Below, in pieces: positions 8,220-16,334 of a DNA stretch of 19,016 nt. The notes under the pieces were generated by a model. That model saw only the letters and a list, made by a program, of their open reading frames with translations. It had not been told where the DNA came from and ran no database searches. The translations under genes were made by a program, and so were the position numbers. The stretch's first letter is position 1; each line of letters begins with the position of its first letter. Source of the DNA: Bordetella parapertussis (GTDB lineage Bacteria > Pseudomonadota > Gammaproteobacteria > Burkholderiales > Burkholderiaceae_C); assembly GCA_945875935.1 (NCBI GenBank), contig CAMCNE010000042.1, positions 1 to 19,016 of the forward strand, in the 5' to 3' direction.

Positions 8220-8237
8220 TCGGTGGGAGTCCACCGA
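8220..8237. repeat. Short inverted repeat (7-bp stem, GAGT loop) in the cyn upstream region
   Basis: TCGGTGG (8220-8226) and CCACCGA (8231-8237) are perfect inverted repeats around a 4-nt loop. There is no T-tract on either side, so a terminator is unlikely. It may be a regulatory dyad or a structured leader element of a long cyn transcript. Confidence 0.3.
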
Positions 8238-8517
8238 CGGCAGGGTCTTGCGTGGGGGCGATGGTCGGTTCGTGGATCATGCTGAGGGCCAAATGGACCC
8301 CACTCACTCAGCAAGGTGCATGCCAGCCAGAGTTTTGGAAGGCCCACAATCCGGTGTCGCACCGGCGGCCGCCAGGCCTATTCCCCGTCATTCCCCTCAT
8401 TTCCCCCATCAGCCACATCTTGAAAATCGCCGTCGTTTCCATGCTGACAGCGAGGCCCGCCCCGCAAATGTCGTGCGGCTGGCCTGTTGCACCGGTCTTC
8501 CCGAAAGGCAGCACCTG

Positions 8518-9300
8518 ATGCGCTTGCAGGTCCTGTCCGACCTTCATCTGGAAACCGAGTCCTTCGAACCACGGCCTGCGCCGCATGCCGAGTTGCTGGT
8601 GCTCGGCGGCGACATCGACAGCACCTGGCGCGAGCTCGACCGCTTTGGCGGCTGGCCGGTGCCGGTCATCTTCGTGGCGGGCAATCACGAGTTCGATCAG
8701 CGCGAGCTCACGACCGCCCTACCCGCCCTGCGCGAGCGTTGCGAGTCGCTGGGCGTGACGCTGCTTGAGCGCGACAGCTGCATCCGGCTCGATGCGCAGG
8801 GCCGGCGCATCCGCTTCGTGGGCACCACCCGCTGGAGCGACTTCGACTTGCTGGGCGAAGCCGAGCGCGATCGCGCCATGCGCGCGGCCACCTACTTCGT
8901 CGACGTGATGCGCTCGACACAGCGCGGTGCGGTGTTCGATGCGGCGGCCGTGCGCACCGAGTCACTGGCCTGTCGTGAATGGCTGGAAGGTGAATTGGCG
9001 CGCAGGCCAGAAGCGGCGGCTGAGCCCTGGGACGCCACCGTGGTCATCACCCACTACGGCCCGAGCGCACGCAGCACCGACCGTCGCTACGGAAAACAGC
9101 CCGGCAGCGCCAGCTTCTGCAATGCCGATGACGACTTGATGCCCGGCGCCGACCTGTGGATACACGGGCACCTGCACTGCCGCCACGACTACCGTGTGGC
9201 GCATGCGAATGGTGAAACCAGAGTGATTTGCAACGCCCGCGGACACAGCCGCAAGGGCGAGGCCGATGGCTACGACGGGCTGCGCACCTTCGAGGTGTGA
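8518..9300 (+). CDS. Calcineurin-like metallophosphoesterase
   Basis: The protein has 260 residues and carries the five blocks of the metallophosphoesterase fold: SDLHLE (D8, H10), GGDID (D32), GNHE (N56, H57), THYGPS, and GHLHCRHDY near the end. These residues bind a two-metal centre that hydrolyses phosphomonoesters or diesters. The substrate cannot be predicted. It has no signal peptide, so the protein is probably cytoplasmic. I chose the ATG at 8518 because the family starts with MRLQVLSDLHLE and AAAGG lies 9 bp upstream; the upstream in-frame extension to 8248 does not look like coding sequence. It stands alone, divergent from the cyn operon. Confidence 0.85.
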   Translation: MRLQVLSDLHLETESFEPRPAPHAELLVLGGDIDSTWRELDRFGGWPVPVIFVAGNHEFDQRELTTALPALRERCESLGVTLLERDSCIRLDAQGRRIRFVGTTRWSDFDLLGEAERDRAMRAATYFVDVMRSTQRGAVFDAAAVRTESLACREWLEGELARRPEAAAEPWDATVVITHYGPSARSTDRRYGKQPGSASFCNADDDLMPGADLWIHGHLHCRHDYRVAHANGETRVICNARGHSRKGEADGYDGLRTFEV

Positions 9301-9693
9301 CGCGCTGCGATAAGCCGATACGGCAGATCGGCCAGCGGCGTGTCGTCAGATGACCGAGCGGCCGTTGAGTCGATCTGCTGCAGGGTAGACGGCGTCGCCG
9401 CCGAACTGCGAGTTATCAGCCAAGACGCGGCTTTCGGGGTCGGCCTGCAAGCGGGCCTCGAGCGCCAGATCGGTGCCCATGCCGCCCATGTCGTCGGTCT
9501 CACGTGGCACGCGGGGCAACGACCAGCGTCCCCCCAAGGCCTGCCACCATGAAACTCTGCGACCGTTTCGCACCACCGCTCTCCTGTTGACCCCCACTTG
9601 GGCCATGGAGACAGTTTGCGGCCTCAGCGTGATGGCCAAGTGACAAAAAGCAACGGCAATCACCGCCAGTTCGTGACAGGCGGCGCGGATGTC
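9301..9693. other. 393-bp gap without a recognisable gene; possible coding remnant on the minus strand
   Basis: No RNA gene, repeat or confident protein gene is visible. On the minus strand an open frame runs from 9606 (ATG; GTG at 9663) to the stop at 9346. Its last ~50 codons, from about 9500, have mostly G or C in third position and encode a plausible soluble segment (GTDLALEARLQADPESRV, then a FGGDAVYP stretch). The upstream part is Arg/Trp-rich and lacks a ribosome site. This looks more like the 3' remnant of a lost gene, or a small hypothetical, than noise, but I recognise no family. Sequence around 9590-9610 (minus strand CCCAAGTGGGGGTCAAC) reminded me of insertion-sequence borders, without firm support. 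Confidence 0.3.
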
Positions 9694-10419
9694 TCACCGG
9701 CGGCGGCCGGAGCCTCGCGCTGGCGGCGCACCCGGGCGCACCGCAGGCCCGCGCGGTCTGGACAAATCCGCCAGCAGCAAGGTCGCACGCACGAGTTCTT
9801 CCACCGCGTCGGCCAGCTGTGACGGCGGCTCGAGCGATTCGATTTCGGCGAGCAACTCGTCGGCGTCTTCCAGATCCTCGGGGTCGAGATGGCGATACAG
9901 CAAGGCGAGCGGCGCGGTCATCGTCTTGGCGTCAAGCCGCATCAGCGCCGGAAAAAACTCCTGCGCCGTGGCAAAGCCGGCCACCCACGGATAGACCGCA
10001 TCGCAAGCGGTGGGCTCGCGCTCACCATCGTGGTCGTCGCCTTCTTCCATCTCGAACACCCAGGGATCGAACCACTGGCGATCGGCAATGGCCTGGCTCA
10101 GCTCAACATGGCGGCGGCGCACCAGCGCATGCAGCCCGGTGGCATCGAACGAAGCCGGCAAGGCACGCCCGTCGGCGTCGGTGATGTGCGGCAACCACTG
10201 TGCCTCGGCCACTGGCTGTGGCTGCAGCAGCACGCCGCACAGAAAGCCATCGACCATGCTCACATCGAGCGGCTCGAGCGGCGCTGGCACCGCATCGAGG
10301 GCGTCTTGCAGCTCATCGATCTCGCGCTCATCCAGCGGCACGGCGGCTGGTGACTGAGGAGCGCTGACCGAAGGTGCAGCGTGCGTGCCGCCGGAGCGGG
10401 GTCGAAAGGTGTTGGCCAT
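9694..10419 (-). CDS. UPF0149/YecA family protein lacking the SEC-C tail
   Basis: The protein has 241 residues from the ATG at 10419. It contains the same core as the gene at 3659: LEPLDVSMVDGFLCGVLLQP, an acidic centre, YPWVAGFATAQEFFP and ALLYRHLDPEDLEDADE. The two are evidently paralogues, clearly diverged. Where the relative continues into a zinc-binding SEC-C module, this protein ends in a short Arg/Pro/Gly-rich tail (RPRG...GSGRRR). None of the three frames past the domain shows a CxCGSGKK motif, so a simple frameshift does not explain the loss. The open frame continues upstream to 10590, but that stretch overlaps mmsA and its promoter region and is not family-like. Function is unknown. 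Confidence 0.82.
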   Translation of the reverse strand: MANTFRPRSGGTHAAPSVSAPQSPAAVPLDEREIDELQDALDAVPAPLEPLDVSMVDGFLCGVLLQPQPVAEAQWLPHITDADGRALPASFDATGLHALVRRRHVELSQAIADRQWFDPWVFEMEEGDDHDGEREPTACDAVYPWVAGFATAQEFFPALMRLDAKTMTAPLALLYRHLDPEDLEDADELLAEIESLEPPSQLADAVEELVRATLLLADLSRPRGPAVRPGAPPARGSGRRR

Positions 10420-10528
10420 GCACAGATTGTGGCCGTGCGCCACCGCGCCGCGGCTGGTGCGGGCCTGAGGGGCAAAGTGGCGCGCGAATTGCCTAGACTG
10501 CAAACACCCGACCTCACCCCCCACCGCC
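10420..10528. promoter_or_regulatory. Divergent promoter region between the UPF0149 gene and mmsA
   Basis: These 109 bp must carry both promoters. On the plus strand TAGACT (10494-10499) is a passable -10 about 30 bp before the mmsA start, but the hexamer 17 bp further upstream is a poor -35. mmsA has no clear Shine-Dalgarno; the bases before its ATG are C-rich. No operator-like dyad stands out. Confidence 0.3.
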
Positions 10529-12082
<1,554 letters not shown>

Positions 12083-12122
12083 TCGCTGGCCGCGCCGCGA
12101 GCGGTCGGCGCCGTGGCTGCCC

Positions 12123-12929
12123 CTAAGCGCTCAGCGCGCCGAGCGCCGCTACGGTCATCGCCTTGAGCACAAGCTGCAGTCGATCGGCGTGCGCTGGCTG
12201 GTAGTCGAACGGCGCTTGTTCGTTCATGTAGAGGCACTGGCACAGCTCGAGCTGGATCGCGTGCACCCGCTCGGTGGGGTGTCCGTGGTGGCGGGTGATG
12301 TAGCCGCCCTTGAATCGGCCGTTGACCACCGAGGTGTAGCCGCTGGCCTGCGCGACGGCCACCACCGGCGCCAGCACCTCGGGCGCGCAGCTCGCGCCGT
12401 CGGCGGTGCCCAGGTTGAGGTCAGGCAGCTTGCCGTCGAACAGACGCGGCAGGCGGCTCGCGATCGAGTGCGCTTCCCACAGCAGCACGCGGCCGTGCAG
12501 CACCTTGAGACGCTCGATCTCTTCGGCCAGCGCATCGTGATACGGCTGCCAGTACAGGCCGAGCCTGCACTCGACTTCCGCCGCGTCGGGCTCGCGACCG
12601 GGCCGGTACAGCGGCTCGCCGCGAAAGGTCTCGCCCGGGCACAAGCCGGTGGTGACCTGGCCGGGATACAGGCTTTGGTTGTCGGGCGGACGGTTCAGGT
12701 CGATCACGCAGCGCGAATGCACAGCCGACAGCACCGAAGCACCCATCTCGTGCGCAAAGGCATACAGCCGATCCAAATGCCAGTCGGTGTCGGCGAGTTC
12801 CAGCGCGGCATCGGTGTAGTCGCCACGCAGCACCTCGGGGATGTGCGTGCCGACGTGGGGGATGGACACAAGCAGCGGCCGCGTGCCGCGAACCAGGCGA
12901 CAGGGTGGCAAAGCGTCAGGGGTCGTCAT
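12123..12929 (-). CDS. hutG: N-formylglutamate amidohydrolase (deformylase)
   Basis: The protein has 268 residues from the ATG at 12929, chosen because AAGG lies 8 bp upstream; the frame stays open to 12986 but those residues are Arg-rich and not family-like. Conserved family blocks are SIPHVGTHIP (22-31), DTDWHLDRLY (48-56), DLNRPP (77-82), LLWEAHSI and GGYITRHHG. These His/Glu/Asp residues form the zinc site that splits N-formyl-L-glutamate into formate and glutamate, the last step of the five-enzyme histidine degradation route. No other hut gene is in the window, so its use in histidine catabolism is inferred. It converges on mmsA across 40 bp. Confidence 0.9.
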   Translation of the reverse strand: MTTPDALPPCRLVRGTRPLLVSIPHVGTHIPEVLRGDYTDAALELADTDWHLDRLYAFAHEMGASVLSAVHSRCVIDLNRPPDNQSLYPGQVTTGLCPGETFRGEPLYRPGREPDAAEVECRLGLYWQPYHDALAEEIERLKVLHGRVLLWEAHSIASRLPRLFDGKLPDLNLGTADGASCAPEVLAPVVAVAQASGYTSVVNGRFKGGYITRHHGHPTERVHAIQLELCQCLYMNEQAPFDYQPAHADRLQLVLKAMTVAALGALSA

Positions 12930-13118
12930 GCGCAGGGCCTTGAGAGAGCGCGTCAAGCGGCGCCGGATCGCTCGGGCGTCGACCACTGCAACGCCTCGGA
13001 TGGCAGTGTAGGCATCGGCGACGGCTTAGCCAAAGAAGCCCGGCACGCTCAGGTGAGCGCCATCTCGTTAGCGTTCGACGGTCTGAGCGACAAGTTGGGA
13101 CAGTTCCTGCTGTGCCGC

Positions 13119-13136
13119 CCACGCCTTGAGGCGTGG
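13119..13136. repeat. Perfect hairpin CCACGCCTTGAGGCGTGG, IS200/IS605-end-like
   Basis: CCACGCCT (13119-13126) and AGGCGTGG (13129-13136) are perfect inverted repeats; in practice a 7-bp stem with a TTGA loop. Hairpins of this CCCACGCCT/AGGCGTGGG type are familiar from ends of IS200/IS605 and TnpB-associated elements. No tnpA or tnpB reading frame accompanies it, so if it is an IS trace it is solitary. It also lies 62 bp past the 3' end of the tRNA in the direction of tRNA transcription and could act in ending that transcript, though no T-tract follows. Confidence 0.35.
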
Positions 13137-13198
13137 ATGACGTGAAACGTTGGGAAGCATGGGCCGCAAGGTTGGCGACCACTTTCAGCACTGATGGG

Positions 13199-13274
13199 TG
13201 GTGCGCCCGGCTGGGATCGAACCAGCAACCCCTGCCTTCGGAGGGCAGTACTCTATCCATTGAGCTACGGACGC
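13199..13274 (-). tRNA. tRNA-Arg, anticodon CCG (3' CCA encoded)
   Basis: Read on the minus strand from 13274, the molecule folds as a complete cloverleaf. The acceptor GCGTCCG pairs with CGGGCGC (one G-T), and the D-arm is GCTC/GAGT. The anticodon stem CTGCC/GGCAG encloses the loop CTCCGAA, giving anticodon CCG for the Arg codon CGG. The T-arm is GCTGG-TTCGATC-CCAGC, the discriminator base is A, and CCA is encoded at 13201-13199. The mature body without CCA is 73 nt. A TACAAT -10-like element sits about 11 bp upstream. Confidence 0.95.
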
Positions 13275-13284
13275 AACGAGGGTG

Positions 13285-13290
13285 ATTGTA
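13285..13290 (-). promoter_or_regulatory. -10 element (TACAAT) of the tRNA-Arg promoter
   Basis: TACAAT on the minus strand matches the -10 consensus at 5 of 6 positions and ends 10 bp before the mature tRNA 5' end, implying a leader of a few bases. The -35 is weak (CCGGTG at the expected spacing). Confidence 0.4.
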
Positions 13291-13332
13291 GTCAGCGCCC
13301 TTTTGCCCACCGGCCGCGACGGCACCCCCGCT

Positions 13333-13338
13333 TATACT
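13333..13338 (+). promoter_or_regulatory. -10-like element (TATACT) of the cytochrome c gene
   Basis: TATACT matches the -10 consensus at 5 of 6 positions and lies 76 bp before the cytochrome c start codon. A TTGCCC at 13303-13308 is the nearest -35-like hexamer but the 24-bp spacing is too long, so the promoter may depend on an activator or the match may be fortuitous. Confidence 0.35.
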
Positions 13339-13414
13339 CGCGCGCCGGGCTGGAAGACCCCAGGTTTCCGGCGCAACTTCTCCCCAATCGCACCACCCGC
13401 CACTCGAGGATTTC

Positions 13415-14008
13415 ATGAGCGACGCCAGCCACTCTCACGAAGAAGAAGCCCACGAAGGGCCGATCAAGACCCCAAAGCAACTGATCACCGCCATTGTTTT
13501 TTCGATCCTCGTACCCGTCTTCGCCATCGTGCTGCTCGCCACCTATGTCACGACTGACAAGCGACCCGCAGCAGGCAGCGACGGTCTCGGCGCCGAAGCC
13601 ACGGCCCTGCGGATTTCGCGGGTCGGCCACGTGGAAGTGAAAGACGCTTCGAGCCCCGCCGCCTTGAAGACCGGCGAGCAGGTCTACACGGCACAGTGCT
13701 CGGGCTGTCATTCGGCCGGCATGCTGGGCGCGCCTAAATTCGGTGACGCCGAAGCCTGGGCTCCACGCATCGCGCAAGGCTACGAGGTCCTGCTCAACAG
13801 CGCACTCAAGGGCAAGAACTCGATGAGTGCCCAAGGCGGTGGCGACTACAGCGATGTGGAAATCGGCCGCTCGGTGGTCTACATGGCCAACCAGAGCGGC
13901 GCGAAGTTTGCCGAGCCGGCAGTGCCTGGCGCAGCCGCCCCGGCTGCAGACGCTGCCCCAGCAGCGGCCAGCGCAGAGGCTTCCGCACCAGCTGACGCCG
14001 CCAAGTAA
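13415..14008 (+). CDS. Membrane-anchored class I cytochrome c (cytochrome c5-like)
   Basis: The protein has 197 residues. A His/Glu-rich cytoplasmic start is followed by one uncleaved-looking membrane helix (~23-44) that anchors the protein with the rest in the periplasm. The haem site is CSGCH (C95, C98, H99), and M137 in LKGKNSM is the likely second axial ligand, as in cytochrome c5. The last ~30 residues are an Ala/Pro-rich low-complexity tail. It probably carries electrons to a terminal oxidase; the partner is not visible here. A GAGGA ribosome site lies 4 bp before the ATG. A strong terminator lies 20 bp past the stop. Confidence 0.9.
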   Translation: MSDASHSHEEEAHEGPIKTPKQLITAIVFSILVPVFAIVLLATYVTTDKRPAAGSDGLGAEATALRISRVGHVEVKDASSPAALKTGEQVYTAQCSGCHSAGMLGAPKFGDAEAWAPRIAQGYEVLLNSALKGKNSMSAQGGGDYSDVEIGRSVVYMANQSGAKFAEPAVPGAAAPAADAAPAAASAEASAPADAAK

Positions 14009-14028
14009 GGCAGCGAACGGCTCATCTC

Positions 14029-14052
14029 AAACGGCCCCAGTCGGGGCCGTTT
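14029..14052. terminator. Bidirectional intrinsic terminator (10-bp perfect stem, AGTC loop)
   Basis: AAACGGCCCC (14029-14038) and GGGGCCGTTT (14043-14052) pair perfectly around a 4-nt loop. The A-run and T-run at the base make it symmetrical, so it can serve both the cytochrome c gene from the left and the convergent cluster ending at 14064 from the right. Confidence 0.85.
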
Positions 14053-14063
14053 GCACGTCTGAG

Positions 14064-14621
14064 TCAGGCGCGGTGTTCGGCAGCCGGGCTCAGCGTGACA
14101 CGAAAGCGCTGCTGCAATTGAGCAAAGGTGGTCTCGGTCACCGCAGGCCACAGGCCTTGCTCGATGGCATCGGCGGCGGTTTCCATGTCCAGGGTGTGAA
14201 CCAGGCCTAGGCCCAGGTCGGTGGCCACGAAGAGCCGACCGAGCTCGTCCAGCCATGTCGAGTCCAACACAGCCGCGCGGCCGCTGTGGCTGAGCAATTC
14301 GACGCGCTTGAGGCGGCCGCTGGCATCGCGCGATCCCGAAAGCCGCCACACCCAAGGCGCAGCCTCTAGCTCCACATAGACGCGCTGCGGTCCGTTCTGG
14401 AAAAACCAGGCACCGGACTCATCGCTGGCGTAATTGCGCTCGATGAAGTCGCGCAGTCCGACGTGCTCCAAGCGGCTGCCCTTGGCCTGCGGAAACAGCC
14501 CGGCGGCCTGCGTGCGGTCGTCGCGCAAGTACCAGTCACCACGCGCATCAAGCGCCAGCCAGCCTCGGCAATGCGGCACCTTGGGCCATTTCTTCAGCGC
14601 AGCGGCAACGATGTCGTCCAT
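14064..14621 (-). CDS. Conserved betaproteobacterial protein of unknown function
   Basis: The protein has 185 residues, soluble, with no signal peptide or membrane segment. Features include KKWPKVPHCRGWLALDARGDWY at the start, then LFPQAKGSRL, FIERNYASDESGAWFFQNGPQ and VYVELEAAPWVWRL. I recall near-identical blocks in Burkholderiales proteins annotated as DUF2946-type hypotheticals, but cannot confirm the family number. No catalytic motif is evident. It is the last gene of the minus-strand cluster, 7 bp after the YheT-type hydrolase stop, with GGAG 12 bp before its ATG. Confidence 0.75.
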   Translation of the reverse strand: MDDIVAAALKKWPKVPHCRGWLALDARGDWYLRDDRTQAAGLFPQAKGSRLEHVGLRDFIERNYASDESGAWFFQNGPQRVYVELEAAPWVWRLSGSRDASGRLKRVELLSHSGRAAVLDSTWLDELGRLFVATDLGLGLVHTLDMETAADAIEQGLWPAVTETTFAQLQQRFRVTLSPAAEHRA

Positions 14622-14628
14622 GGCCGAG

Positions 14629-15630
14629 TCAGCTCCAGCCGTGCGAGCTCAGCCAATGCAGCACGCGTTGGGGCGTGGCCAGCAGCCCACCCGGAAATCG
14701 CCCGGTCGCAAAGCCGTTGTGTCCACCGCGCTCGGGCTGCCACAGGGTGACGTGCTGGCCCACCTCGGCCTGACGCGGCAAGGACCACGCCGGCACGAAC
14801 GGGTCATTGCGCGCGTTGAGCACCAGCGCCGGGAGGCGGATGCGGTGCATGTGCGGCTTGGCCGAGCCACGCAGCCAGTAGTCCTCGGTGTTGCGAAAGC
14901 CGTGCACGGGCGCGGTGTAGAGGTTGTCAAAGGCGTACAGATCGCGAGCGGCCAGCATCTTTTCGCGGTTGAACAGGCCCGGGTTCATGCGCAGTTTTGC
15001 CAGCGCCTTGGGTCGCAGCGAATTCAGGAACATGCGGGTGTAGACCTGCCGGTTGAAGCCCGCGCCCACCGCATGGCCACAGGCGGTGAGATCCACCGGC
15101 GACGACACCGCGGCAATGGCGCCAACCCGCGCCGAGGCCTGTTCGCCGGCTTCTTGCGCCCAACGCAGCAGCGCATTGCCACCCAGCGAGATGCCCAGCG
15201 CCACGCGGGGCCCGGCGTGAACCGCCGCAAAGCGATCGAGCATCCAGCCGATTTCCTCGAAGTCGCCCGAGTGATAGGCCCGCTGCGTGAGATTGGGCGA
15301 ACCGGAGCAGCCCCGAAAGTGCGGAATGGCAAAGCGCCAGCCCAGTTGCTGCGCCACCTGGGCAAACGGCCGCACGGTGTGGCTGGACGATGAGCCTTCG
15401 AGTCCGTGGAACAGCACCAGCAGCGGCGTGGACTCGGTCCGCGCGGTCAGGGGCTCGAGCCAGTCGACGTCGATGAAATCGGCATCTGGCGTGGTCCAGC
15501 GCTCACGCACAAAGCTCGGCTTGAAGCCATCGAGCCGCTTGCACACCAGCGCTGGCCAAATCGTCTGCACGTTGCCGCCCAGAGCGCCGCCACCCAACAA
15601 CCACCTGGGTGTGGCGTCGGGGTGCTCCAT
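14629..15630 (-). CDS. yheT: YheT family alpha/beta hydrolase
   Basis: The protein has 333 residues with the alpha/beta-hydrolase triad: nucleophile Ser148 in ALGISLGGNALLRW, Asp276 in NARNDPFVP and His304 in GGHNGF. The GGNVQTIWP opening and HFRGCSG motif are typical of the YheT/EMB8 group. The physiological substrate of this group is not established; esterase activity is the general expectation. No signal peptide is seen. Its ATG shares an A with the TGA stop of the upstream gene (TGATG), so it is probably translated by coupling. Confidence 0.88.
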   Translation of the reverse strand: MEHPDATPRWLLGGGALGGNVQTIWPALVCKRLDGFKPSFVRERWTTPDADFIDVDWLEPLTARTESTPLLVLFHGLEGSSSSHTVRPFAQVAQQLGWRFAIPHFRGCSGSPNLTQRAYHSGDFEEIGWMLDRFAAVHAGPRVALGISLGGNALLRWAQEAGEQASARVGAIAAVSSPVDLTACGHAVGAGFNRQVYTRMFLNSLRPKALAKLRMNPGLFNREKMLAARDLYAFDNLYTAPVHGFRNTEDYWLRGSAKPHMHRIRLPALVLNARNDPFVPAWSLPRQAEVGQHVTLWQPERGGHNGFATGRFPGGLLATPQRVLHWLSSHGWS

Positions 15631-16076
15631 CAGTGCAGCACCGTCGCCATTTCAGCCATCTCGTGAACCTCGTGAGGCGAGCCCGGACTGGCGTGGTGCG
15701 CCACCATGCGCCAGCCCAGTGGCGTCTTCAGGTACACGTTGGTGGCGACCACCCAGTTGGACTGAATGCCCATCTCGACGGGCATCTGCACGCGCTCGAG
15801 CACGCTGTGAACCGCGCTGAACGGGGTTTGCAGTCGAACGACACGCTCGGGGTGCACATCGATCACGCCCTGCGCAAAGATGGCCCCAAAGCTCTCGCGG
15901 ATCGCGATCACGCCGACCAGGCGCGGCCCCGCGGGATGCACGCAGCAGATCTCGTCTTCATCGCCCCAGACCGCCATCAGCCTATCGAGTTCGCCGTGCT
16001 GCAGGGCTTCGTAGAACTGCTGCTCGGCCTCTTCGGGGCTCGCGAGCGTCGCCGGTGGAACCTTGGGGGAGTTCAT
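15630..16076 (-). CDS. SnoaL/NTF2-like (DUF4440-type) small protein
   Basis: The protein has 148 residues from the ATG at 16076. The pattern EEAEQQFYEALQHGELDRLMAVWGDEDEICCVHPAG, then GVIAIRESF and a late GWRMVAHHAS, is that of NTF2-fold proteins of the SnoaL/DUF4440 group. These form a pocketed dimer and have varied or unknown roles. The frame stays open to 16232, but that extension overlaps the zinc-protein gene and is not family-like. The ribosome site is weak. It lies between the zf-CHCC gene (17 bp upstream) and yheT (1-bp overlap). Confidence 0.8.
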   Translation of the reverse strand: MNSPKVPPATLASPEEAEQQFYEALQHGELDRLMAVWGDEDEICCVHPAGPRLVGVIAIRESFGAIFAQGVIDVHPERVVRLQTPFSAVHSVLERVQMPVEMGIQSNWVVATNVYLKTPLGWRMVAHHASPGSPHEVHEMAEMATVLH

Positions 16077-16093
16077 GCAGCGTCTTGGCTGGC

Positions 16094-16297
16094 TCAGTGA
16101 GCGTGGACTTTTTCGCCGGCCTTCAGCGCGTACACCGTGCCGCAATACGGGCACTTGCCCGATCCGGTGGTGACCACGTCGATGAAGACTCTCGGGTGGT
16201 TGCTCCACAACGCCATCTTGGGGTTGGGGCAAGCCACCACGCCCGGGCCTTGCAGCTCTTTGGCAGTGACTTCAATGGCTTCGGTGGGTGCGCTCAT
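16094..16297 (-). CDS. zf-CHCC zinc-finger protein (NDUFS6-like)
   Basis: The protein has 67 residues with zinc ligands C23 (VACPNP), H34 (SNHPRV) and C49/C52 (KCPYCGTVY), the C-H-C-C pattern of the zf-CHCC family. The eukaryotic relative is the NDUFS6 subunit of respiratory complex I, and alphaproteobacterial relatives are complex I associated. Whether the bacterial stand-alone form works there is not shown here. A GAGAAG site lies 7 bp before the ATG. It sits directly downstream of ilvE, an arrangement I believe recurs in Burkholderiales. Confidence 0.9.
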   Translation of the reverse strand: MSAPTEAIEVTAKELQGPGVVACPNPKMALWSNHPRVFIDVVTTGSGKCPYCGTVYALKAGEKVHAH

Positions 16298-16334
16298 GGT
16301 GTCGCTTCTCGGTGGGTGGCTTGGAGAGGACGGA

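Larger units (their letters stand above)
8103..8517. promoter_or_regulatory. Divergent intergenic region between cynA and the metallophosphoesterase gene
   Basis: These 415 bp contain no convincing gene. They must hold the cyn operon promoter (leftward) and the metallophosphoesterase promoter (rightward). Visible elements are the cynA ribosome site AGGAG, a perfect 12-bp palindrome at 8135-8146, a 7-bp-stem hairpin at 8220-8237 and a pyrimidine-rich stretch around 8380-8410. On the minus strand a TATCTT hexamer (8127-8132) just downstream of the palindrome could be a weak -10, but no good -35 is placed 16-18 bp upstream. No sigma-54 type GG-N10-GC site was found. Confidence 0.5.

Noticed and set aside
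6399..8285. 628-codon plus-strand open frame across the cyn permease and binding-protein genes
   Set aside because: It is antisense to two clearly recognised transporter genes, and its translation is His/Arg/Val-rich without any domain.
8103..8300. Sigma-54 promoter or NtrC site upstream of the cyanate operon
   Set aside because: No GG-N10-GC pair with TGGCAC/TTGC character is present, and the GCACC/GGTGC half-sites are not in the NtrC arrangement.
9580..9625. Possible insertion-sequence border in the 9301-9693 gap
   Set aside because: Only a vague resemblance; no terminal inverted repeat partner, target duplication or transposase fragment was found.
9694..9760. Frameshifted SEC-C tail on the right-hand UPF0149 gene
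   Set aside because: I translated the other two frames across and past the C-terminus; neither gives a CxCGSGKK-like motif.
12189..13145. 318-codon plus-strand frame over the formylglutamate hydrolase, ending near the IS605-like hairpin
   Set aside because: I considered a TnpB remnant because of the hairpin, but the translation lacks the zinc-finger and DED motifs and is antisense to a real gene.
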